DNA of 64,000 bases from the NCBI GenBank assembly GCA_037953745.1, contig JBAKBP010012329.1:1-64000 (forward strand). The letters run 5' to 3'. The number at the start of each line of letters is the position of its first letter. Position 1 is the first letter of the stretch. The DNA is from Lithodes maja. Lineage: Eukaryota; Arthropoda; Malacostraca; Decapoda; Lithodidae. The translations under genes and the position numbers were made by a program. Below the pieces are notes generated by a model. That model did not search any database. It was not told where the DNA came from and saw nothing but the letters and a program-made list of their open reading frames with translations. This document shows positions 11,160-22,328 of this stretch, in pieces.

Positions 11160-11475
11160 TTCATTATAGCTTAGAATATTTAACTTCCATTGATAGTTTA
11201 CCACAGATAGGGAGCTTTAAGATACAATTAGATAGGCATATGGACGAGATGGGTTGGGTGTGAGGGGGATCTACCAGGTGTGGGCCAATCGGCACTCAGC
11301 AGGCCCCCTTTATCTTGTGTTAATCTCTGACCGTTTTGGTGGGGTCAGTACTCAAGGTATTAGTGAGTTGGGCCTATAATTGGGGTTGGGTGTGACAGGG
11401 ATCTGCCTTGTATGGGCCGATCGGCTTTTTGCAGACTCCCATTTTCTTATGTTCTTATGTTCTTATTGTTGTTTA
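11160..11475 (+). repeat. LINE 3' end-like fragment with TTATGTTC tail
   Basis: A phrase containing GGGTTGGGTGTGA and GGGCC(A/G)ATCGGC occurs twice, at about 11242-11306 and 11383-11435. It ends in short repeats of CTTATGTT at about 11444-11466, as at the 3' end of some LINEs. No open frame survives. The family assignment is uncertain. Confidence 0.35.
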
Positions 11476-11832
11476 CATTTGTTATCCTAGCTTGTAGCAG
11501 ACGACACGCACCTCAAATCGACCTATCTTTGTATTTTCTTATTAACTCTAGTAGTTATTGTATTCAGTATCCTACTGTAGCTATATATATCTGTAATTTT
11601 AGTTGTTGCTTGCATGATCTTGTAATAACCTTTGACTGATAACTTTGTTTATCAAAATATAATCCTGCTTGACTAGCCTACAGTGACACCAGCGCCATCT
11701 GTTGATACAGTATATTAACCCCTTGTGTGCAGTTACACTTTATTCTTATATAATCTCTATTTGGTGAATTGTATATTTAGTTACATATTCTATTATATAT
11801 ATATATATATATATTTGTTTTGCTTTTTTAGG

Positions 11833-12166
11833 TAGGTTATCACCCCTGGTAGCCTATTTCTTTGTATTTCATAATTTTTGTTTTCGGTTAGTCTAGGCTA
11901 TCATCCCTGGTGGCCTATTTCTGCGTACTTCAATTTTTAAATTTTCAGTTAGGCTATCACCGCTGGTGGCCTATTTCTGCGTACCGGTATTTCATAATTT
12001 TGGTTTTCGGTTATTTTTGTTTTCGGTTAGGATAGGCTATCACCCCTGGTGTTCTATTTCTGTTTAAATAAAAATAAAATTGTTTTCAGTTCGGCTATCA
12101 CTGCGTATTTAAATTTCATTTTGTTTTGTTTTAATTTTCGGTTAGGCTATCACCGCTGATAACCTA
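11833..12166 (+). repeat. array of hairpin-forming monomers in LINE-A 5' UTR
   Basis: About six imperfect units of 55-85 bases have the core GGTTAGGCTATCACC, then CTGGTRGCCTATTTC. In each good unit TAGGCTATCA and TGGTAGCCTA can pair around a 4-base loop. Units lie at 11833-11856, 11894-11917, 11950-11973, 12033-12056, a weak one near 12090, and 12143-12166. The full copy A has four such units at 32318-32517. Confidence 0.8.
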
Positions 12167-12209
12167 TTTGTGTGTATTTCAACATTTTTGTTTTCGGTTA
12201 GGCCTATTT

Positions 12210-12312
12210 AAGTAAGTGAAGCGACCTGAAGTGAGTGAAGTGTTTTTAAACTGAGATAAGTGTTTTTAAAGTGAGTTAAGTGTTTTTAAGTGAGTGAAGT
12301 GATCTGAAGAAC
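12210..12312 (+). repeat. short tandem repeat before LINE-A ORF1
   Basis: Repeats of AGTGAGTGAAGTGTTTTTA-type units lie between the hairpin array and the ORF1 start. Copy A has the same array at about 32545-32640. The position just upstream of the ATG suggests part of the leader. Their role is unknown. Confidence 0.6.
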
Positions 12313-12324
12313 GTGATCGTCACC

Positions 12325-13400
12325 ATGCCTCGTGCCTGTACGAACTGCGCCGGTAGGTTTGGTGCTTCCATATTTGCTCCTGCCCATCCACAAGTCTGCC
12401 GACTCTGCCAGCAACGAGAGGATTTGACAGCGAAATTGGATGAAGCCCACAACAAGATCAATGCCCTCACCAGGAAGCTGGAACCACTCCAAGAGTTTGT
12501 AACACTAAACGTTGGAGTATCACTAGCTCCAATTGATTCAACTCCAGCATCTACCACCGCCCCAATGTCATCTGCCAACAATCCAACACCTGCAGTAGCC
12601 ACTGCAGCAGATGCTTCTGATGAACCTGAGCCGACATCAAACCAGGGCAGCCGCCCTGTTCACCTTAGTCTCTCCCCCACTCCTCGTGCAATAAGCCTGC
12701 TAGCACGAACAGTACCAACCCCTCGCTCCCGTTCTAACCACTCCTCTCCCCAACCTGTACGCAGAGTCTCGCCACCACAGGTTTCCGGATTTACACCAGT
12801 GAGGAACGGTGCACGTCCAACGCAGAAAAGGTCTCATCTACCAGTCACAATGTCAAACAGATTTGAGATCTTGGGGATTCCATCCTACGAGGACAGGTCG
12901 AAGAGTTCTGCGACAGAGTCCCAAATCGACGAAAAAGATTTTGCATCCCAGGAGCTGGACTGGACAACAATGTGGAAGCCTTCGAAGATACAACAAAGGA
13001 TGCAAACGAAAATACCCTTTTTGTCATCCATGCTGGTTCAAATGACGTCATGCGCACCAGATCCGAAGAGTTGATGGAGAAATATCGCAAGATGATCCAG
13101 CACTACAAAAACAAGTCAAGGAATATCATCATCTCAGGCGTTCTTCCCAAGATCGACGCACCTGACAAATTCTACGACAAGGCCTTCAGCACAAATAGCC
13201 GACTAAAATATTTGTGTCTGAAGGAAGAAGTTGAATTCATCAACCTCTGGGATAATTTCTATAACCAGCCTACTCTGTTCCACAAGGATGGCACTCATCT
13301 AAACCCTGTGGGTTCAGCACGCATGGGTCGTCTCCTACACGAAACAGTCCGCAGCCATGGATCAAAAAACGCCATCCGAGAAGAAGCAGCAGTGACATAA
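12325..13400 (+). pseudogene. LINE-A ORF1 (zinc, coiled coil, SGNH esterase), broken
   Basis: ATG at 12325 has the context CACCATGCC, as in copy A. The N-terminus has two CxxC pairs (CTNC and CRLC) followed by a heptad-rich segment. Frame 1 runs to 13074, but at about 12869-12872 a deletion relative to copy A (about 16 codons and not a multiple of three) moves the real protein to the next frame. There GDSILRGQ, HAGSND and KDGTHLN, the three SGNH hydrolase blocks, read on to TAA at 13398-13400. The catalytic Ser, Asp and His are therefore all present but separated from the N-terminus by the frameshift. ORF1 of this type in CR1-clade LINEs is an RNA-binding protein with an esterase domain. Confidence 0.85.
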
Positions 13401-13483
13401 ATCATCTAACGCCAAGCATAAAACAGAGGCAACCGAGGACCACCAGCGATAAGGACCGAAGACAGTGAGGACCGAGGACAGCC

Positions 13484-13702
13484 ATGAACATAAATGTAGA
13501 TCCGACAAGAACCAAAAATATTATTAAAGAGCGTTCCGTGAGTTCTAAAATAACAAATTTAAAGGTTTTCTATGCAAACGCTCGTAGCATACGCAATAAA
13601 TTTTCAGATTTAGAGGAGCTAGTGTTTACAGAAAATTATGATGTGATTGGCATAACAGAATCTTGGCTCAATACAGAAGATAGAGACTTTTTAGCAGAAT
13701 AT
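13484..13702 (+). pseudogene. LINE-A ORF2, first part of endonuclease
   Basis: ATG at 13484 opens the same peptide as the ORF2 start in copy A (NVDPTRTK). It continues into the APE-type endonuclease through FYANARSIRNKF and the catalytic Glu in GITESWLN. Homology ends at 13702 at the Ty3 LTR; the last residues of the open frame after that are LTR sequence. Confidence 0.85.
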
Positions 13703-15487
13703 TGTTACGACCAGCACAACGAAATAAACAAGGGCACTTAATATTGGACTACAAGATAGGCTAGATCTGCAACAACGGTACGCTAATTCCAAACCCTCGA
13801 ACTATTAAGCCGGTGAACAAAACACTTAAATCTTCCACAGTTAATCTACTGGATAACAGGGTATCAATTAACTGGGTTAAGTGTACTTCTACAAAGGCTT
13901 TCCGGTGATGGCAAAGCCTACTCACAACAAGAGTAATTACGTTAATAAAAAGCTCTCAAGTAATAACAATGCTTAAATAAACTATGACAAGATTTAAGAA
14001 ACGATTATATGCTTACGTTATCTTTAGTGTGAGTCTGGACTCAACACTAAAACTCTTCAATGCTCTATGAAAACACTTGAAGTCTAGTCCTACAGAAAAC
14101 AGATATGGAATCTTCTGAAAACGTCTGATGCTCTAAGATGCTCGTCGAATATAGAACAGGGGTAATGCAGGGGGGCAGGACACCAAAGCGTGTATCTTAA
14201 ATACACCAAACAGTAGGATACATATATATGGAAACAAGAGAGTGCAACAACTCTGTGACAGCACTAACAACAGAAACTCAAAAACAGTACTTCCTTAGCC
14301 AAAGTAACAGCCATACTGGGTTGTGCACTATGCATCAACCTAGGCTAAAACAATATGTGAATACTTGCTAAAGCATACGCAGTTAAAGTTAATAAACAAA
14401 ATGCTGTCTTTCTTACTAATAAAGTCTAGCAGAAGCATAAAAAGTACAAGGAGCCTAGGCAGAGCTCAAGCATGCTCGCAGCCTACTGTCTCCCCTGAAC
14501 AGATTTCCCTTATCTTACGTTAAGTGACTAGGAGGCTCTCTTGGTAAGTCCAGATCTCAAGTATCTGGTCTTACCCTGGCGCTCCTCAAAGATCAACAAA
14601 ATGAGTTAGCAAGTATCCAAGCAAGAGTAGGCAAAAGCCCTTCACTTGTATAATGCTAAGCTCGCAAAGGAAAATATGCACAAAGGTGTACTACAGGCTA
14701 CCTAGCTCCGTCGAAGTCGTACAGGCTCTGACTTGCCATATACATAACACAGTCAACGACCAAAGATACCCTCCACTGTCTAGCATTAAATAGTAATAAA
14801 GAACAACCAAATAATTAGAAGCACTCAACAATATGACTCCATGTGACTATGATTCTAATAACCTCTAAAGCTAGTGCAAAACATATATGTGAGAACAGGC
14901 GCTGGTAATACGACTGGCCGACTATGGAAGTCGTATGCGAGAACCAGAAGGGATGGGTAATTGAATAAAGATAGGAAGTATTGGAAAGAAGGAGTTCAGA
15001 GAGAGGCAAAGCAGTAAAGAGGGTTAGATGTGAGACAGAATGTGAGGGATGTCTAGGACCAAGCGCACAATGCCATGCTCTGAGGAGAGGGAAGGGTAGG
15101 AGCTCGACCACTGGGCAAGGAGGGCGGCGACCAGCCACAGGCCACTACGTCACAGGAAAAGCAGACGTCATAGACCATGCTAGGCACGCCGACCAATAGC
15201 GAGCGGGTGGGCCCACCGAGCGTGGAATGCACACGTACATACGCACACACACTGCCTCCTCGCTCTCCAACTCTCTCTCTCACGCGCTGCATGTTATAAT
15301 CACTACTATGGATATAAAATACTTCTAAGTGTCACAGACAAGAATAAAGGCAAACACTGATCTGTCTGTGACAACACGAATACTAAGAAAGAAAGAATAT
15401 CGTTCTACGATTATTATAGCCCATTTCACTGCCGTGGCGAGTGCTAGCGAGTCACGAGTACATTCTGGCAAGCTGGCCAGCGTAACA
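13703..15487 (-). repeat. 3' LTR of Ty3 copy T3 (about 1.79 kb)
   Basis: On the plus strand it begins TGTTACGACC and ends GCGTAACA, the reverse complement of an LTR with TGTTACG... and ...GGTCGTAACA ends. This matches T1 and T2. A polypurine-like CTTGGGCGGGG (reverse strand) adjoins it at 15488-15499. A near-CRE (TGACGTCT on the minus strand) is at 15163-15170. Confidence 0.8.
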
Positions 15488-15864
15488 CCCCGCCCAAGAT
15501 GTGGGACGTTTTAACCTCAGGTAAACGCCACATCTGACCAGACAGAATGCCCACAAACCCCGCATCACCCAGCTACTCCCCAAGTTGTGAAAAACAAGGC
15601 ACAATCACAAACGTAAAAACACTTCATTATATAAAAAAACAAAATCTACACAACACTTCCCCAAATTATTAGTATCACTAAACAATATTACGCTCAACGA
15701 GCAAGCTTCACCAAGCCTAGCCTATTAAGAACAAACACTCAGAATGTCTTATATTCTTGCTGTAACGTACTGCACTTATATACTATCAAAAGAAAGAGTT
15801 TTTATGTGAGGTGTTTGTATTATTTTAATAGTGTTTTTGGCGGCTTTGCACTACAGGGGCAAGC
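15488..15864 (-). other. T3 3' non-coding region
   Basis: It lies between the pol stop and the LTR on the minus strand. It contains the phrase shared with T1 and T2 near their pol ends (GGCTTGCCCC...AGTGCA, reverse strand, about 15850-15877). There is no open frame of interest. Confidence 0.6.
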
Positions 15865-17336
15865 CTAATTTTTCTCCAAACTCAAACCAACACTGACTGA
15901 ACGGTGAGGGTTCTCCTTAAAACATACCCTCCCGTGACAAACAATCAGCCAGAACATTATCAGTGCCCTTAACATGCCACACATCCAACTTGTGTTCCGG
16001 CAGCAAAACAACACCTGACACTGATAAACTGCCCAGTCCATCACAAGACTGGCACTTCTCTTCGCTCTCGCCGGCAACAGGACCTGCCAATCACCTTTCA
16101 CTATTTCCACCTTAGTGATAAACGAGGCAGCCCCGATGCAGCCTATGGGGTCGTCAACTCTAGGTATTGTATAGGCGTCTGTCTGGGATGATGCACCAAC
16201 ACTCTTGCAATCAACACACACACAGATCTTGCCACTCAACTCAGGTTGCAAAGTCACTGGCAACGACCACTCACGATATCCCTTATCCCTCAGACCCTTC
16301 TCCAACATGTAGTCCAGCTCTGCTTTTACGACAGGCTGTTGAGCAGGATTTATACGGTAGGGAGCCAATTTAAGCTTTGCACTGTCTCCAGCCTCTATGT
16401 CGGGTGCCCCCCCGGACATCAGGCCTGGAGAATCAACAAACATGCGGATGTACTGCCACAGCCTAGTAAACAACTTCTCTTGGCTCTTAGGAACAAGAGG
16501 TTGCAACTTATCTCGAAGAACAACATGCTCATTGCCCTCCCACAACCCAGCCGGGACCGCAGTTTCTAAACTATAGTCTCCCTCCTTCTCCACCTCTGTC
16601 CCTAAAACAGCCAGGTCATGAGAGGGACAATCTGTACCACCTGTGCAGTCACTCCCATAGTTCATAAGTGCTAAGGCTTCCCCGCCGATACCGTACATGC
16701 GCACCCCCGCATTCCTTGCGACTACACCTGCCTGGGCAGCATCACCACCTTCAGCACCACGGCCAGATACAGTTGGTCTATGGTAGGGCTGTTGCATTTT
16801 AATAGGGCAGCAGTGGGAGGCTATGCGACGGTCAGGCGCATCTATTCCATAGTTAACCTCACCAATCTGCTTAATGTCCTGATACTGACCACCACCCTTA
16901 GCAGCCATGAGTCGACCCTGAACTGACAACCATGTCAAAGCCTTGTCGCCCACCTTGAACAACCTAGACAACGAGGCTAACGTTTTACTCACACCCAAGT
17001 GACCTGCCAGCGGAACATCGTGCACCGCATGAGTTGTGAGGCCTGGGTGCTCGGCAAAAATAGTGGGGTATAAACCGGACAGGTGTTGGATCGCTGCACG
17101 CTGTTGCTCAGGCAGGTGCTCAAGCGGTTCCACAGCCACCTGACTCGTATTCCCCGCCCACTGATCCGCCGAGACATGACAATCCCAACTTTCCTCCACC
17201 TGTGCCTCACTGCCCCCCTCTCCTTCTCCACCTTGGCCGCTGCAGACCAACACAGGGACAGTAGGCTGTTCAGGTGGGCGCCTCACAAACTCCTTCAACA
17301 GGTTCAAATGACATGCTTCCCCGTCCTCATTTAGTT
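15865..17336 (-). pseudogene. Ty3 pol remnant: integrase tail, second integrase scrap, RT fingers, RNase H end
   Basis: The open frame is about 490 codons. In order it shows an integrase-tail motif (CHLNLLKEF), a pre-RT segment (LEHLPEQQRA), a zinc-finger-like start (HDVPLAGHLGVSKTL) and a GPY-like piece (FKVGDKALTWL). The N-terminal RT follows (YRINPAQQPVVKAELDYML, REWSLPVT). After YQCQV the frame is wrong. One frame over, the end of RNase H (HVKGTDNVLADCLSR) reads to TAA at 15917-15919. So the RT catalytic core and most of RNase H were deleted out of frame. The same patchwork before RT is present in T1. The first few residues of the open frame come from LINE B and are not Ty3. Confidence 0.8.
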
Positions 17337-17610
17337 CAGTGCAACTCTCCAACCCAAGATAGAAACGATATTCCCAATCTTTCTTCTATTCAACAGCTGA
17401 TCTCTGGAGCTCTCTCACTGAATCCATATCTCCCTCATCCTATAACTTAAATTATTTCAAACTCCGTGTGTCCAGGCATGTTGGCTCGAACATACCTTGA
17501 TTTTGGCCCTGCCACTCTTTCAACTCTCGGGGAAGGAACTCGTCACAGGCAGTATTGCCTTTTGTTTCCCTCATCCACATTAACAAAACAAGTAAAAACA
17601 AAACAAAAAC
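17337..17610 (+). pseudogene. LINE family B, 3' end fragment
   Basis: The translation matches the last about 55 residues of the LINE-B ORF2 at 61418-62887 (QLSNPR, FFYSTA, LWSSL, FKLRVSRHVGSN). The 3' UTR start (TTTTGGCCCTG) and an A-rich tail with a CT repeat at about 17633-17656 follow. It is strongly 5'-truncated, or cut by the neighbouring Ty3 element. Confidence 0.75.
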
Positions 17611-17730
17611 ACAATAAATAAAACAACACACACTCCCTCTCTCTCTCTCTCTCTCAGTTTCGTGTGCATTTCTAACTTTCATTTCATCCGTTAATGTTTC
17701 CAATGTCCATCATCTTGGTTAATAACACAC

Positions 17731-18101
17731 TTGAGCGGGGATGGGCGTATTTGTTTGCTTATTTGTTTATCCTTTTATTATGTTTTTAGTTTCCTCCCTA
17801 GACCTCCATCAAGCTTAGAACCCCCCCCCTCCCCCCCAGACCCTCCTTTAAGATAAATGTGTACATTTTTCGGTAGAACAATTTCCCGGCCGAAGGCCGA
17901 TTCCTCTTAAATTACAGGCTTGCTATAGCTCGCCATGAAAAAAATCGACAGCTAAATGGCACAAAAGGTCTTAAAGTTGACATAAATGGGGCGAAAGTTC
18001 TTAAAATCGCAAACTAATGGGGCAAACGTCTTAATATCTGAAAAATAATGGGGTTAAACATGAGGAGGAAGGGGTCCAGAAATAGACCCATCTCCCCTTA
18101 A
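17731..18101 (+). mobile_element. TTAA-flanked MITE, copy 1
   Basis: It shares about 300 bases with 38309-38633, including the CGGCCGAAGGCCG palindrome and the ATGGGGCAAACG block. The right end is CTCCCCTTAA at 18092-18101. The left end is TTGAGCGGGG, so one base of the left TTAA appears changed. It carries no transposase and is a non-autonomous element, piggyBac-like by target preference only. Confidence 0.65.
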
Positions 18102-19460
18102 GTAGTTTTTCTCCATTAAGCCACCTCGTAATTCCATCAGAACAATATAGATACCCTTTTAGGTATAATTTCTTTGCGTAATATGATAAGATAAAACAAA
18201 AGTAAATAGAGGGTAATTCGCACGAAACCTTTTTCATCCTACAGTAATTTAATCAAGATATATTTCGGGAACATTTTGCACTAGTATCGGCGACCAGACA
18301 AGTGAAAATTAGTTAGCTGACAATAATAATTGAACCTAGCATAATTTAAACGTTGCCAGACCCAAATGGCTTATATAATTATGTTGTTGGAGAAAATACA
18401 CATGCATATCCACCTTATGAGACTGGTTTGCTAATTAAGCTTGACATATGCATCAACGTTTAACCCAAGTACGTCATAAACACCAAGACATTAGCTGACT
18501 AATGCCAAGCGTTCTGCAATACCGTCTAGCGTTACCACCAAAAGTATGCTGGTTGATTGTGTTGTCTCCAAACAGCAATGTCTGTATGTAGCTGAGTTAT
18601 GGAGTCTGTACAAGTGACACCACTTTTATTATCTACATTCAATTATCAACTTTACATATAATCAGAGGTAGTTTTGATATATTTTAACTTTGAGTTAACA
18701 CAGAACATTGGGATAGCGCCTCCCTGCTAACGGCTATTATTAGACTTTTAGTTTACATTGATCAACATTTTCAAGCATTGTCTAAGGTGAAATAAAACTA
18801 GGGACTTCCGTTGCATAGAAGTTAAGTATACAAAATGGCGGCCATTGTTGAGAAGGTCGAATACAATCTCTCCCTTCTGACGCCTCCTGGAGTATAGCCA
18901 CTTGGTGTGATCTCATTTGCATGTAAACGAAACTCTGGTTCATATTTATGTTAATTAAGCAAGTGACGGCAGGTAAGCAAGAATTATAGGCAAGTGGAAA
19001 TGCAAGGAGCACAATGCACCAAATCATAAAGAAAATAGGATGGAAATGTTGGGTTAAAAGACAATGTAGTTATTCATCATCATCATCATCAATCTGACGC
19101 CCCGCTTTCAGAGGATGGCCATGGCAGAATCTGACTCCAGGCTAACAGACATGCCTCCACTGACCCACTCCACAGTGCCATTTCCAGGTTAAAAGGGGAG
19201 ACTAAAGGCAGAGTTGATAGGTCCCACCAAGCTAATGACAGCATTTGACAAAACACATTCCATAAAAATTCTTCCTCTTCACATCCATTCAAGATCAAAA
19301 GTAATTTCCGGAGGAGCAATACATCTCTTGTTGCTGACCTTCCTCTGTAGTAAATTAGCCTATTATATCAGCATAACATAGTTTAGTGTTATATAATTTC
19401 AATATTAGTAATTTAGTGTGGTTCATTTACATGCAGGAGAGTTATAGTTAATTTGCTTAT
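18102..19460 (-). other. no gene recognised
   Basis: This is A/T-rich sequence with a short CAT repeat at about 19077-19089. A 76-codon minus-strand open stretch at 19089-19319 lies downstream of the CLCA-like pseudogene in its orientation. It could be exon debris, but I see no motif that supports it. Confidence 0.4.
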
Positions 19461-19464
19461 AGTT

Positions 19465-20000
19465 CTAAACCCTCAAGTGGTCAATTGGGAAACAGACACT
19501 AACCTGAGGGACCCATGGGAAGTCCACAGTGCTTTCAGGAGTAGATACAGTGAAGGGCATGGTCAGGGTGGCTGGGGGGAGGTCCCACCCTGGTGTCAGT
19601 ACATATGGTAATGGCCCAGCGTGGTCCCTGGTGATACCGCGACAAGTACAGCTGGTCGTCTGGGTACTCAACCTCCGAGAACAGCCCCCACCGGTATTTG
19701 GCCCATTCACCAAGTAACACATGGTGGCACAGGTAGGCAGATTAGCTGAGGTGTTTGCGGCGGAAAGGAACCCTGTACCAAGTTAGATAAAGTCCCCTTG
19801 TTTGCCGCATCTCTCGCTGTGTTGGGTACAGGGGTCCTCTCCAAAGACTAAGTGTGGGGGCGACAATGGTAAATGCAGGGCCTGTGTCGGGGGCGGTGGG
19901 GAATCAAGGTAGCTTGGGGCATGACAGGCCCTTGGCAGCCAGGCCACGCGGTGGCCCACCAAAGGGAGATCAGTCCACCTGTCACCTTGTGTAGGGTCCA
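19465..20000 (-). pseudogene. CLCA-like (calcium-activated chloride channel regulator) gene fragment
   Basis: Minus-strand reading gives PPHLVFGEDPCTQHSERCG, then GDFI, a TAA, then LGTGFLSAANTS in one frame. One frame over (from about 19725) it reads LLGEWAKYRWGLFSEV, YPDDQLY and SHPDHALHC. This order and wording resemble the N-terminal metalloprotease-like domain of CLCA proteins, where a Cys-containing segment precedes HEWAxxRWGVF. The first His of the HExxH zinc motif is Gly here and the last is Lys. Stops at about 19783, 19535 and later, and one frameshift, make it non-functional. The assignment rests on motif recall. It is the only non-transposon coding trace in the window. Confidence 0.5.
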
Positions 20001-20349
20001 GACCACTCCTGTAGCACCATATATTAGGGAAGAGAATGGTAGTTATAATAGTCCAGAACATTATGGTGCCACTTTATGAAGAGAATAATACTTGACAACA
20101 TATTACGGCTTCAAAGAATTCAAGTAGCAATGTCTGTTGGAAAAGAGATAGATTGTATATTGAAATGTGTATGGGATAGATGTGTGTATTGCTTTAATGC
20201 CCACGTTGCGGCGCCCGTCACCAGACAAGCACCGAAATATGCTTATTATGTAACCTAGGAGCGAAGCAAGCTGATGCAGGCAGCACGGGACCCCTTCATC
20301 CATCACCCACCAAGTCTGGGGTAGCAATGATGTAACTCAGAGATGTCTC

Positions 20350-22095
20350 CGACATGATTGCAGCGTTACACATAGCGAAAACAGCTCAAAACCGCTCTTC
20401 TTTAGCAATATTGGCCGACAATTGCAAGATTCTAGTAAGACAACCAGATACAGTACTTACTTTTGATACTTTTGATGTGTTCGCCACTCTTCTAGCGGCA
20501 CCAAGGAGCGCGGCGCCCCTCGTTATGGGTGGTGATTTTGGTGTAGTAGACTGTTTGAAGCGACAGCTCGCTGCCTCGCGAGGATGGGCTCGTCTGGCAC
20601 TTTTTGCAGTTCGACATCGAGGGCTCTCTTGAAGTTGTCTAACGAGACATCCCTCATGTCTCTTACTCGCCGTGGGAGTTTGTTGAAGAGACATAGGCCT
20701 CTGTGTGATAACCAGCCCTCTCGCAGAGAGCCCATAGCACCCCTGTTATTCATCTGGGGGATTTCGCATTCCCAGCCTCTCCTATCACTGAATTTCATGA
20801 CTATCGGAGTATGTAGGTTTGGTACAAACCCTCTGCAATTTTCCATGTGTATATTATTAGGTAACGTTCTCTTCTACGTTCCAGCGACTACAGATTCAGT
20901 GCTCTTAAACGCTCCCAATAGTGTAGATGTTTTATCGAACTTATATGCGAAGTGAAATTTCTTTGTACACTCTCTAAGTCATTTATTTCACATGCTTTGT
21001 ATGGGGATGTTAATATGCTACAGTATTCAAGCCGCGGTAGCACTACAGATTTGAAGAGCATTATCATAGGTAATTCACCGCGTGGTTTAAATGTACGTAG
21101 AATCCAACCCGTTAGACGTTTCGCAGCCGCAACTTTGACCTGGTTATGTACTTTGAAACCCATATTTTCAGACATTAATACCCCAAGGTCTGTCACACTG
21201 TCTTTCCGTACTATTATGTGGTTAGATTCTGTTAAGTAATTTGTAATTTCTTTAACGCCATTATTATCTCCGTACCGTATTAATTGGAATTTTTCTTCAT
21301 TGAATTGCATGTTGTTTACCCTGGTCCACTGGAACACTACATTCATGTCTTCCTGCAGTCGGCCCGTGTCCTCTTGTGTGTTTACTGTCTTGCTTAATTT
21401 TGTGTCATCAGCAAAAGACGACACCGTAATGTGTCTAGTGTTGGTATCTATGTCGCAAATTAGTATGAGGAACAGAAGGGGCGCTAGCACTGTTCCTTGA
21501 GGCACTGAGCTTTTGACATCCGAAGGTTCAGATGTGACTTGGTTTACTGCTACTGATTGTTTTCGGTTTACTAGGAAATTGTATATCCACCTTCCGATTT
21601 TCCCCGTTATACCTCTTGCTTTGAGTTTGTGGGCTATTATACCATGGTCACATTTATCAAATGCCTTAGCAAAATCGGTGTAAATGACACCCACGTTTTT
21701 CTTTTCTTCTAGCGCTTTAAGAATTTTGTCATAGTGTTCCAAAAGTTGTGAGAGACATGATCTTCCCGCTCAGAATCCATGTTGACAGATGTTGTGTAGT
21801 TCATTTGCCTCCATGAATGTTGAGATTTTGCTTCGCAGGACTCGCTCAAAAACTTTAATGATGTGGGAGGTTAGAGCTACCGGGCGGTAGTTTTTTGGTA
21901 GTGCTTTACTCCCTCCTTTATGCAGTGGGGCAATTATTGCGTTTTTCAAGCTATCTGGTATTTCACCAGTGTCTAGACTCCTTCTCCACATTATAGCCAG
22001 GGGTTTTGAGAGGTTTTCCTTACATTTCTTCATTAGGATCGAGTTCCATGTTGTACAGAGATGACTCAAGTGTTTTTGGAAAGCTGTATTCATGT
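20350..22095 (-). mobile_element. LINE family D, 5'-truncated, minus strand
   Basis: This is a non-LTR reverse transcriptase remnant of the jockey/CR1 group. Homology starts near 22050 on the minus strand and the coding end is at 20523. About 150 bases of probable 3' UTR follow. No sister copy exists in the window, so its ends are approximate. Confidence 0.75.
20523..22060 (-). pseudogene. LINE-D ORF2: reverse transcriptase and C-terminal region
   Basis: The minus-strand frame shows RT motifs in order: PLHKGGSKALPKNYRPVAL, QHGF, YTDFAKAFDKCDH, SSVPQGTVLAPLLF, then the catalytic box FADD (SSFADDTKLSK), then a thumb-like tail (VLPRLEYCS, ESVQRNF, YWERLRALNL). A TGA near 21768-21770 interrupts the QHGFRxGRSC motif at the expected Arg. 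A TAG follows ALNL and a frameshift lies near 20835. The C-terminal end (RRGRECEIP-like, FKRALDVELQKVPDEP) reads in the next frame to 20523. The catalytic Asp pair is intact but the frame is broken at three sites. Confidence 0.85.
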
Positions 22096-22328
22096 AATTT
22101 CATGGATATATAATTGTATTATGTTCTGGCTCTTTTTTATGCATGAAAATGTGCAGGGAATGAAGCTCAATTTATGCCAATATGCCCGCAATGAAAGAGT
22201 TAATGTGCCTTTAATATCGGATGCTTCGAGACCTTTTCATATTTTACTGTAAATTATATTTTAAGGATAGTTATTTTGGAATCATATATTAAGCCTACTT
22301 GTATGACGCTTTGTCTGCGATTTTATGA

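Larger units (their letters stand above)
11535..13702 (+). mobile_element. CR1-like LINE family A, copy B (5' part only)
   Basis: Homology to the full copy at 31348-36899 starts near 11535 (matching about 32025). It runs through the 5' UTR, ORF1 and the first 70-odd codons of ORF2. It stops at 13702, where the end of a Ty3 LTR (TGTTACGA) begins. The missing ORF2 is not found on the other side of the Ty3 element, so that side was lost or rearranged. Confidence 0.85.
13703..17336 (-). mobile_element. Ty3 retrotransposon copy T3, 5' part missing
   Basis: This minus-strand copy reads, from high to low coordinate, an integrase tail, an RT fragment, the RNase H end, 3' non-coding sequence and the 3' LTR. 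The 5' LTR, gag and protease are absent. At 17336/17337 it joins a plus-strand LINE-B 3' fragment. The five bases left of the LTR are AATAT, but there is no second end to compare. Confidence 0.8.

Noticed and set aside
11833..12166. CRISPR-like array in the LINE-A leader
   Set aside because: Units are degenerate, unevenly spaced and contiguous without unique spacers, and they lie in a LINE 5' UTR in eukaryotic DNA.
19529..19717. Plus-strand open frame over the CLCA-like region
   Set aside because: The minus-strand frames give the recognisable text; the plus-strand frame is its shadow.
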